Assembly: GCA_902777335.1 (NCBI GenBank)
Contig: CACYTF010000051.1
Coordinates: 1-43,766, forward strand
Source: an uncultured Eubacteriales bacterium
GTDB lineage: Bacteria > Bacillota > Clostridia > Christensenellales > Aristaeellaceae
Direction: 5' to 3'
Length of the DNA: 43,766 nt
Part shown: one piece after another, positions 24,690 to 31,672 of the stretch
How positions within the stretch are numbered: position 1 is the stretch's first letter
How the letters are laid out: each line of letters starts with the position of its first letter
Made by a program: the position numbers and the translations under genes
Notes under the pieces: generated by a model
What the model was told of the DNA's origin: nothing
Databases searched by the model: none
What the model saw: the letters and a program-made list of their open reading frames with translations, nothing else

Positions 24690-26576
24690 ATGATCTTTTC
24701 AAAGCGCAGGGCCATCGGCGTGTTTCTGACCAAGACCTACGCCGTGTTCGACGACGCCGTGTTCCGGGCGCTGGAGCGGGAGGGCAAGCGGCTGAACTAC
24801 GACATCGTGGTGTTCATGACCGTGGGCTACAACCTGACCCAGAGCGAGTACGACCTGCAGGAGAAGAACATATTCCGCTTCGCCGCCATCGACCGGCTGG
24901 ACGGGCTGATCGTCGTGCCGGACAGCTACAACGAGGGGGAGTTCCGGGACCTGCTGTACGGCGTCATCCGGCGGGCCAAGTGCCCGGTGGTCGCCGTGCG
25001 CTTTGACGACGCCGCGCTGGACTGCGTCTACACCGACGAACACCAGGCCATCCGCCCGGTGGTCCGCCACCTGATCGAGCACCACGGCCTAAAGCGCATC
25101 CGCATGCAGGCGGGCTTCGTGGGCCACGACGCCTCGGACCTTCGGATCGAGGCCTTCAAACAGGAGATGGCCGCCCACGGCCTGCCCGTGCCCGAGGGCG
25201 CGATCTGCCACGGCAACATGTGGTCGAACTGCGGCGAGATCGCCTACGAGGCCTTCTTCTCCGACCCGCAGAACCTCCCGGAGGCCGTGGTGTGCGCCAA
25301 CGACCACATGGCCGTGGGCCTGATGCGCACCCTGCGGAGCCACGGCCTGCGGGTGCCGGAGGACGTGATCGTCACCGGATTTGACAACGTCGCCCGCCTG
25401 GGCGTGGAGATGCCCAGCCTGACGACCATCCAGCCGGACTTCGACGGCATGGTGGTGCGGGCCATGGAGCAGCTGGACCGCCGCATCCGCGCGGGCGGCG
25501 CGCGGCAGGAACAGACCAGGATCGCGCTGCCGGGGCAGTTCGTGCTGGGGGAGAGCTGCGGCTGCGGCAGGCGGCCCGCCGACTTCTACCGGCAGGTCAG
25601 CCAGTATGCCATGGGCCTGCTGGAGCAGGAGAACGACTCGGACGCGCTGCTGAACAACATGAGCATCGAGGTGGGCGGCTGCGACGACCTGGCGGAGCTG
25701 CACAGCGTGCTGATCGGCTCGCGGGTGGCCAGCCCCATCGTGCGGGACTACTACCTGTGCCTGTTCGGGGAGCCCGGCGCGCTGATGCAGGAGTCGGGGG
25801 AGAAGGCCTGCCTGGTCCACGCCATACGGGACCACCGGGACTGCGGCATGCCGATGATCGCCTTCGACCGCAGCCGCCTGCTGCCGCCGATGGCCGAGCG
25901 GCTGGACGAGCCCCAGATGCTGTTTTTAAAGCTGCTGCACCAGAAGGGGCGCAACTTCGGCTACAGCGTGCTGCAGTACGACCCGGGCAGGGGGCCCTCC
26001 CGCGCCTATGTGCCCAGCAACGCGCTGATCTCCATCGCCCTGGAGAACATCTACCGGCGGGAGGAGCTGATGCGGCTGTACGAGGAGCGCCGCCTCAGCA
26101 GCATCACCGACATGCTGACGGGCCTCATGAACCGCCGCGGGCTGCTGGAGAAGCTGCAGCCCCAGTGGTTTGAGATGACGGGCAGGCAGGTGGCCTTCGT
26201 CTGCGTGGACATGGACCGCCTGAAGCAGATCAACGACACCTACGGCCACGCCGCGGGCGACTTCGCCATCGCCCTGGTGGGCAGGGCCATACAGGCCGCC
26301 CTGCCGCCCGAGGCCGCCGCCGCGCGGATCGGCGGGGATGAGTTCGTGGTGTTCCTGCCCTCCGCCGGAAACGGCGAGGCCGACGCCTTCACCGACGCCT
26401 TCGCCCGGGCCCTGGAGCGCCTGAACCGCGAGGAGGACCGCAGCTTCACCGTGTCCGCCAGCACCGGCTACGTGGTCCGCCGCCTCAGCGGCATGGACAC
26501 CATCGCCGACTGCGTCCACGAGAGCGACCGGCAGATGTATCGGATGAAAAGGGAGAGGCATGAGAGTAGGGAGTAG
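24690..26576 (+). CDS. LacI-type sensory domain fused to diguanylate cyclase
   Basis: A 628-residue, apparently cytoplasmic signalling protein. Residues 1-285 are a LacI/GalR-like periplasmic-binding fold (IGVFLTKTYAVFDDAVFR, DGLIVVPDSY, VVCANDHMAVGLMRTL, VIVTGFDNVARLGVE, PSLTTIQPDFDGM) without the DNA-binding helix-turn-helix. Residues 290-450 form a middle helical/GAF-like region. From about 465 (TDMLTGLMNRRG) begins a GGDEF domain with an intact ARIGGDEF active site near 548. The RxxD inhibitory site normally five residues before the motif is absent (PPEAAA instead). It probably makes cyclic-di-GMP in response to a small ligand such as a sugar (inference). A heptamer-like AGTAGGGAGTAG overlaps its stop. 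Confidence 0.88.
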   Translation: MIFSKRRAIGVFLTKTYAVFDDAVFRALEREGKRLNYDIVVFMTVGYNLTQSEYDLQEKNIFRFAAIDRLDGLIVVPDSYNEGEFRDLLYGVIRRAKCPVVAVRFDDAALDCVYTDEHQAIRPVVRHLIEHHGLKRIRMQAGFVGHDASDLRIEAFKQEMAAHGLPVPEGAICHGNMWSNCGEIAYEAFFSDPQNLPEAVVCANDHMAVGLMRTLRSHGLRVPEDVIVTGFDNVARLGVEMPSLTTIQPDFDGMVVRAMEQLDRRIRAGGARQEQTRIALPGQFVLGESCGCGRRPADFYRQVSQYAMGLLEQENDSDALLNNMSIEVGGCDDLAELHSVLIGSRVASPIVRDYYLCLFGEPGALMQESGEKACLVHAIRDHRDCGMPMIAFDRSRLLPPMAERLDEPQMLFLKLLHQKGRNFGYSVLQYDPGRGPSRAYVPSNALISIALENIYRREELMRLYEERRLSSITDMLTGLMNRRGLLEKLQPQWFEMTGRQVAFVCVDMDRLKQINDTYGHAAGDFAIALVGRAIQAALPPEAAAARIGGDEFVVFLPSAGNGEADAFTDAFARALERLNREEDRSFTVSASTGYVVRRLSGMDTIADCVHESDRQMYRMKRERHESRE

Positions 26577-26582
26577 TTGGCC

Positions 26583-26611
26583 TTGGCATACAGCTTGAAA
26601 TCTGATATAAT
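26583..26611 (+). promoter_or_regulatory. Promoter of ppk
   Basis: TTGGCA (26583-26588), 17-bp spacer, TATAAT (26606-26611). It begins seven bases after the stop of the sensor-GGDEF gene. Confidence 0.85.
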
Positions 26612-26659
26612 GGATAGAGAAACACGACGGTCGGCCTTGCCGACGAGGGGGCTTCGCAG

Positions 26660-28873
26660 GTGGAGAACGCGACGAACGCGACTCAGAGGGATTTGAGCTA
26701 TACCCAGAACCGGGAGCTGAGCTGGCTGCGGTTCAACGAGCGGGTGCTGGCCCAGGCCACGGACCCGGGCGTGCCGCTGATGGAGCGGATGCGCTTTGTG
26801 TCCATATTCACCAGCAATTTGGACGAGTTCTTCATGGTGCGGGTGGGGAGCCTGATCGACATGGCCATGCTGGCCCCCCAGGAGCGGGACAACAAGTCCG
26901 GCATGACGCCCCGGGAGCAGGTGAGCGCCATCTGCGCGGCGGTGCGGCCGCTGGTGCGCCGGCGGGACCGGATCTTCCGCGAGGTCTCCGACGCGCTGGA
27001 CAACGCCGGGGTGACGGAGGCCGCCTACGACGCGCTGACCCCGGGCCAGAAGGCCTATGTGCAGGAATACTACAAGGAGAACATCCGCCCGCTGCTGTCG
27101 CCCCAGGTCATCGACCGCAGCCATCCCTTTCCCCACCTGCGGAACAAGGCCCTGTACGCGGCGGCGCTTCTGACGCTGAGCCCCGGCGGCAAGTCCTCCG
27201 CGGGGGGAAAGTCTGCGTCCGGCAAGGACAAGGCGTCCGCGTCCGGCAAGGACAAGGCCGCGGCCCTGGGCAAGGACGCGGGGAAGCAGAGCGCGGTGCT
27301 GGGCATCGTGGACGTGCCGTCGATGCTGCCCCGGGTGATCCCGCTGCCGGGCGGCGGCGTGCGCTACATCCGCACCGAGACGGTGATCGCCGCCCACCTG
27401 AAGAAGATATTCAAGATCTACGACGTGGCGGAGCAGGCCGTCGTGTCCATCACCCGCAACGCCGACATCAGCCTCAGCGAGGAGCGCTACGACGAGGAGA
27501 ACCCGGACTTTCTGAACTACATGCGCAAGCTCCTGAAGAAGCGGGACCGCCTGGCCCCGGTGCGCCTGGAGCTGGAGGGCAAGGCCCCGCGGCTGGCCAA
27601 GCGCCTGAGCGAGTTCTTGAAGCTGGAGGCGGACCGGGTGTTCTCCGGCCAGTGCCCGCTGAAGCTGGACTACATCGACCAGATCGAGAAGGTCCCGGGG
27701 GCGCTATTCTATCCGCCCCACGCGCCGGTGTACCCGGAGTACCTGAACCCCGGGCAGCCCATGTGGGAGCAGATCGCCCAGCGGGACGTGATGCTGTTCT
27801 ACCCCTACCAGAGCATGCAGCCCTTCCTGGACCTGCTGCGCCAGAGCGCCAGGGACCCGAACGTGGTGTCCATCAAGATCACCATCTACCGCCTGGCCCG
27901 CAATTCCGCCATCGTCAAGGCCCTGTGCGCCGCCGCCGAGAACGGCAAGGAGGTGACGGTGCTGATGGAGCTGCGCGCCCGGTTCGACGAGCAGAACAAC
28001 ATCGACTGGACGCTGGAGCTGGAGGAGGCGGGCTGCCGGATCATCTACGGGCCGGAGAATCTGAAGTGCCACGCCAAGCTGTGCCTGATCACCCGGCGCG
28101 AGCGGGGCGGGCTGGGCTACATCGCCCAGGTGGGCACCGGCAACTACAACGAGAAGACCAGTACGCTGTACACCGATTTCTGCATAATGACCGCCGACCC
28201 CACCGTGGCCCGGGACGCGGTGAACTTCTTCGACAACATGCTGATCGGCAACAGCGCCGGCGAGTACGAGAAGCTGCTGGTGGCCCCCTATTCGATGAAG
28301 AACCGCATCTTCGAGCAGATCGACGCCCAGATCGCCCGGGGCAGCGCGGGCCGCGTGCGGGTGAAGGTGAATTCCGTCACCGACCGCGAGCTGATCGACA
28401 AGCTCAGCGAGGCCAGCCGCGCCGGCGTGAAGGTGGACCTGATCGTGCGGGGCATCTGCTGCCTGACCCCCGGGGTGCCCGGCAAGACGGACAACATCAC
28501 CGTGACCTCGGTGGTCGGCCGCTTCCTGGAGCACAGCCGCATCTACGCCTTCGGCGAGGGGCCGGAGGCCCGGCTGTACCTGAGCTCCGCCGACTTCATG
28601 ACCCGCAACCAGGACCGCCGCGTGGAGGTGGGCTGCCCCGTGCGCAGCCCCGAGCTTCGGGCGTTCCTGGAGGAATACCTGGACCGCACGCTCTCGGACA
28701 ACACCCGCGCCTGGCGGCAGCAGGCCGACGGCACCTACGCGCGCCTGAGCCCCGGCGAGGAGACGCCCATCGACGTGCAGGCCTGGTATCTGGAGCACCC
28801 GGTCGATTTCGACCGGTCCGTGCAGCCCAGAAAGACCCTGGCCCAGCGGGTGCGGGCGTTGTGGGGGAAGTAG
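26660..28873 (+). CDS. ppk1: Polyphosphate kinase 1
   Basis: A 737-residue enzyme that polymerises the ATP gamma-phosphate into polyphosphate. It shows the N-terminal RELSWLRFNERVLAQA motif, the head-domain VPSMLPRVIPLP, the first catalytic half with FYPYQSMQPFLDLL and KCHAKLCLI (phospho-histidine site), and the second half with SSADFMTRNQDRRVEVGCP. It starts with GTG. Oddly, a low-complexity Gly/Lys/Ser/Ala insert (about residues 175-210, built on ASGKDKA) interrupts the head domain between the LYAAALLTL strand and the SAVLGIVDVPS strand. An array of GGGAACA heptamers begins at the last base of the stop codon. Confidence 0.95.
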   Translation: MENATNATQRDLSYTQNRELSWLRFNERVLAQATDPGVPLMERMRFVSIFTSNLDEFFMVRVGSLIDMAMLAPQERDNKSGMTPREQVSAICAAVRPLVRRRDRIFREVSDALDNAGVTEAAYDALTPGQKAYVQEYYKENIRPLLSPQVIDRSHPFPHLRNKALYAAALLTLSPGGKSSAGGKSASGKDKASASGKDKAAALGKDAGKQSAVLGIVDVPSMLPRVIPLPGGGVRYIRTETVIAAHLKKIFKIYDVAEQAVVSITRNADISLSEERYDEENPDFLNYMRKLLKKRDRLAPVRLELEGKAPRLAKRLSEFLKLEADRVFSGQCPLKLDYIDQIEKVPGALFYPPHAPVYPEYLNPGQPMWEQIAQRDVMLFYPYQSMQPFLDLLRQSARDPNVVSIKITIYRLARNSAIVKALCAAAENGKEVTVLMELRARFDEQNNIDWTLELEEAGCRIIYGPENLKCHAKLCLITRRERGGLGYIAQVGTGNYNEKTSTLYTDFCIMTADPTVARDAVNFFDNMLIGNSAGEYEKLLVAPYSMKNRIFEQIDAQIARGSAGRVRVKVNSVTDRELIDKLSEASRAGVKVDLIVRGICCLTPGVPGKTDNITVTSVVGRFLEHSRIYAFGEGPEARLYLSSADFMTRNQDRRVEVGCPVRSPELRAFLEEYLDRTLSDNTRAWRQQADGTYARLSPGEETPIDVQAWYLEHPVDFDRSVQPRKTLAQRVRALWGK
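27205..27275 (+). repeat. 24-bp in-frame tandem repeat inside ppk
   Basis: Two near-identical 24-bp units containing GCGTCCGGCAAGGACAAGGC, plus a decayed third, encode the ASGKDKA repeats of the extra loop. Confidence 0.75.
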
Positions 28874-29045
28874 GGAACAGGGAACAGGGAACAGGGAACA
28901 GGGAACAGGGAACAGGGAACAGGGAGTAGGGGCGCCGATGCGGCGCCCGCCCGGGAGGGAACAGGGAACAGGGTACAGGGTACAGGGTACAGGGAGTAGG
29001 GGCGCCGATGCGGCGCCCGCCCGGGAATGAACAGGGAACAAGGAG
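28873..29045 (+). repeat. Heptamer arrays and two GGGGCGCC hairpin composites
   Basis: Starting at the G of the ppk stop, seven GGGAACA units and one GGGAGTA lead into the hairpin GGGGCGCCGATGCGGCGCCC at 28929. GGGAACA/GGGTACA units follow, then a second copy of the hairpin at 28999, then further heptamers ending in AACAAGGAG. That last piece serves as the Shine-Dalgarno of the next gene. Confidence 0.9.
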
Positions 29046-29055
29046 TGATGAGATC

Positions 29056-29607
29056 ATGAACATCAAGTACAGCTTTGAAAAATTCAGCAGGAACAACACG
29101 GCGCTGTCCATCGTGATGGTGGCGCTGGGACTGATACTTTTCCTGTGGCCGGGCAAGACGCTGGAGCTGGCCGCGCGGATCCTGGGCATCGCGCTGCTGC
29201 TGGGCGCGGCGGTGTCCGGCGTGTCCTGGTACCGGGACCGGCACAAGGCGAGCGCCGGCTACGCCTCACTGGCGGTGGCCATCGCGTGCCTGATCGCCGG
29301 CGTCATCGTGCTGTCAGCGCCCCGGGGCATCATCACGCTGCTGCCCAAGCTGGTGGGCCTGGCCGTGATCGTCAACGGCGCGCTCAACCTGGCCCAGGCG
29401 CTGGAGCTGCGCCGCATGGGCGGCAATAGCTGGACCTCGTCGCTGGTCATGGCCATACTGACCATCGTCGCCGGCCTGTTCCTGCTGTGCTTCGCCTTCG
29501 GCGCGATGAAGGCCGCCGTCATGGTCATCGGCGCGATATTCGTGTACAACGGCGCGTCCAATTTGTGGATCGAATCCCGGTACCGCAAGGCGGGGAAGAG
29601 GGAGTAA
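29056..29607 (+). CDS. DUF308/HdeD-family membrane protein
   Basis: A 183-residue integral membrane protein. About six hydrophobic helices are visible in pairs (for example 18-36, 42-58, 72-90, 96-112, 128-145, 152-168), the layout of the HdeD/DUF308 family, whose exact function in Bacillota is not established. I chose the ATG at 29056, preceded by AAGGAG, over the upstream in-frame ATG at 29008, which lies inside the repeat. It is followed 21 bases later by the LCP gene. Confidence 0.8.
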   Translation: MNIKYSFEKFSRNNTALSIVMVALGLILFLWPGKTLELAARILGIALLLGAAVSGVSWYRDRHKASAGYASLAVAIACLIAGVIVLSAPRGIITLLPKLVGLAVIVNGALNLAQALELRRMGGNSWTSSLVMAILTIVAGLFLLCFAFGAMKAAVMVIGAIFVYNGASNLWIESRYRKAGKRE

Positions 29608-29628
29608 CCGGGTTAACCGATATACACA

Positions 29629-30624
29629 ATGTACTACGAAGAGCCGTACAGAAGAAGAGCGAGAAAGCGCCAGCCGCGCCGCCGGAGGAGGAGCTTTGGC
29701 GGGTGGCTGGCGGAGCTGTGTCTGCGCCTGATCGCGCTGGTGATCGCGCTGGCGCTGCTGGGGGCGGGCATACTGTACGCGCTGCCGGTGTCGCTGTTCG
29801 CGGTGGAGCCGGAGGAATCCGACCTGTCGCTGACGGACGGCCTGCCGGGCAACCGGGCCAACATACTGCTGCTGGGCCTGGACGCGGTGCACGAGCGCAG
29901 CCGCCGCAGCGACGCCATACTGATCGCATCGGTGGGCTACGGCGGCCTGAAGCTGACCAGCGTGCTGCGGGACTCGACGCTGAACATACCGGGCCGGGGC
30001 CCGGGCAAGGTGAACGCGGCCTACGCCTACGGCGGCCCCGAGCTGGTGATGAAGACGCTGAACGAGAACCTGGGCCTGAACCTGATGCACTACGTGGCGG
30101 TGGACTACCGGACGCTGGTCAACGTGGTGGACGCCCTGGGCGGCGTGGACCTGAGCATCACCGAGGCGGAGATGAACAAGATCAATCAGGACATCGACGC
30201 GGACCGGGACCGCCTGTCGGCCTATGGCTACACGGCCCCGGCGCTGGCCCAGTGCGGCGAGGGCACGCACCTGAACGGCGTGCAGGCCCTCACCTTCGCC
30301 CGCATCCGCAAGCTGGACAGCGACTTCGGCCGCACCGGCCGCCAGCGCAGGCTGCTGACCGCCATGCTGGCGAAGCTGCGCGCCAAACTGTGGAACCCGG
30401 CGCTGCTGGCGCGCCTCATCCGCGCCTTCATGGACACCGCCGACACCAACATGTCCGCGCTCCAGCTGCTCTCCCTGGCGGAAAAGGCCCTCTCCGCCGG
30501 CGCGCCCGACCAGCTCCACCTGCCCGTGGAGGGCTCTTACACCGACGACGGCGCTTCGCTCACCATCGACAATCTGCAGATGAACGTGGTGACGCTGAGG
30601 CGGTTTATTTATGGCGAGGAGTAG
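29629..30624 (+). CDS. LytR-CpsA-Psr (LCP) family cell-wall ligase
   Basis: A 331-residue LCP protein, which attaches glycopolymers from lipid carriers to peptidoglycan. It has a very basic cytoplasmic N terminus (RRRARKRQPRRRRR), one transmembrane helix (about 32-52), and the LCP core: ILLLGLDAVHERSRRSDAIL, TSVLRDSTLNIPGRG, KVNAAYAYGG, the DALGGVDLSI segment and FARIRKLDSDFGRTGRQR with its conserved arginines. No good Shine-Dalgarno precedes the ATG, so coupling with the preceding gene is possible. An 18-unit heptamer array begins at its stop codon. Confidence 0.93.
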   Translation: MYYEEPYRRRARKRQPRRRRRSFGGWLAELCLRLIALVIALALLGAGILYALPVSLFAVEPEESDLSLTDGLPGNRANILLLGLDAVHERSRRSDAILIASVGYGGLKLTSVLRDSTLNIPGRGPGKVNAAYAYGGPELVMKTLNENLGLNLMHYVAVDYRTLVNVVDALGGVDLSITEAEMNKINQDIDADRDRLSAYGYTAPALAQCGEGTHLNGVQALTFARIRKLDSDFGRTGRQRRLLTAMLAKLRAKLWNPALLARLIRAFMDTADTNMSALQLLSLAEKALSAGAPDQLHLPVEGSYTDDGASLTIDNLQMNVVTLRRFIYGEE

Positions 30625-30755
30625 GGGACAGGGGACAGGGAACAGGGAACAGGGGACAGGGGACAGGGGACAGGGAACAGGGGACAGGGAACAGGGGACA
30701 GGGGACAGGGAACAGGGGACAGGGAACAGGGGACAGGGAGTAGGGAGTAGGGGGG
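30624..30755 (+). repeat. 18-unit heptamer array (GGGGACA/GGGAACA)
   Basis: Eighteen consecutive 7-base units: sixteen GGGGACA or GGGAACA and two GGGAGTA. They run from the last base of the LCP stop codon to a terminal GGGGGG that serves as the Shine-Dalgarno of the next gene. The transcript-sense strand is purine-rich, with nineteen G3+ tracts and four-base or shorter loops, which fits the G-quadruplex consensus. Confidence 0.92.
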
Positions 30756-30762
30756 CGTGACG

Positions 30763-31560
30763 ATGGACCAAGGCATTCGGCGGATTCCCGATTCTGTCGC
30801 CGCGATCCTGGGCGATCAGACCGGGAAGGTGGACGGGCTGGGAAAATCCGGCGCGCGGGTGTTGCTCTTTGACGACTACGTCCTGAAGATACGCCCGGAA
30901 AACAGCCGGGATGCGGCGGACGCGGGCATACTGCGGTGGCTTGCCGGGAAAGCGCCCGTCCCGCGGGTCGTCGCCCATGAGGCGGCGGACGGATGGGACT
31001 GGCTGCTGATGACGCGGCTTCGGGGGCAGGAGCTGTGCCGGGACGAGGTCATGAACCGCCCCGCGCTGCTGCTGGACTGCATGGCGGAGGCGCTGCACGC
31101 CCTGTGGGCCATCCCCGCGGCGGAGTGCCCCTTTGAGCGGACCGTGGCGGACAACCTCGCCCACGCCGAGGCGACGATTGTGGCCGGGCGGTTCGACCCC
31201 TCCGACTGCGAGCCGGAGACCTTCGGCCCGGGCGGCTTTGAAGGCCCGAAGGCCCTGCTGGACTGGCTGAAGCGCCACACGCCGCCGCAGGACTGCGCCG
31301 TGACCCACGGCGACTTCTGCCTGCCGAACCTGTTCACGGACGGCAAGCGGTTCACGGGGTTTATAGACGTGGGAAACGCCGGCGTCGCGGACCGCTGGAT
31401 GGACCTGGCGCTGGGCTGGCGCAGCCTGAAGCACAACAGCGACGGCCACTACGGAAAGACCTATCCCAACATCAACCCCGACGACCTGTTCCGGGCGGCC
31501 GGGGTACCCAAGGACGCGGAAAAGCTGCGCTATTACATACTGCTGGACGAGCTGAACTGA
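30763..31560 (+). CDS. APH(3')-like aminoglycoside phosphotransferase
   Basis: A 265-residue kinase-fold protein close to the size of APH(3') enzymes. The catalytic loop is THGDFCLPNLF with D184; the magnesium-binding aspartate is D202 in GFIDVGNAGVADRW. It ends KLRYYILLDELN, a phrase typical of APH(3') C termini. The N-terminal lobe has GKSGARVLLFDDYVLKIRP with the ATP-binding lysine region. I preferred ATG 30763 over GTG 30757 because it stands 7 bases after the repeat-derived GGGGGG. Family members phosphorylate kanamycin/neomycin-type drugs; activity here is unproven. A strong hairpin follows. Confidence 0.88.
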   Translation: MDQGIRRIPDSVAAILGDQTGKVDGLGKSGARVLLFDDYVLKIRPENSRDAADAGILRWLAGKAPVPRVVAHEAADGWDWLLMTRLRGQELCRDEVMNRPALLLDCMAEALHALWAIPAAECPFERTVADNLAHAEATIVAGRFDPSDCEPETFGPGGFEGPKALLDWLKRHTPPQDCAVTHGDFCLPNLFTDGKRFTGFIDVGNAGVADRWMDLALGWRSLKHNSDGHYGKTYPNINPDDLFRAAGVPKDAEKLRYYILLDELN

Positions 31561-31575
31561 GCGAATCCTGTCAGA

Positions 31576-31634
31576 GGGACGGTCCTGTTGACAGGAAAAG
31601 CTGTCAACAGGACCGTCCCGGTGTCAGGTTTTTT
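31576..31634. terminator. Repeat-type hairpin with T-run between convergent genes
   Basis: A 19-bp perfect stem (GGGACGGTCCTGTTGACAG and its complement) with loop GAAAAG, followed after a short gap by seven T residues (31628-31634). Its left arm, with flank CTGTCAGA, is repeated at 21044. It probably terminates the aph gene. Confidence 0.75.
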
Positions 31635-31672
31635 TGCTCCCGACTCCACGCACCACTCTCCACACTCTATCC

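Noticed and set aside
24485..24690. SAM riboswitch or S-box for metQNI
   Set aside because: The promoter lies about 30 bases from the start codon, leaving no room for a leader, and no conserved S-box elements are seen.
28929..29023. Rho-independent terminators after ppk
   Set aside because: The GC hairpins are followed by CGCCCGGGA and heptamers, not a T-run, and the same unit occurs elsewhere as a repeat.
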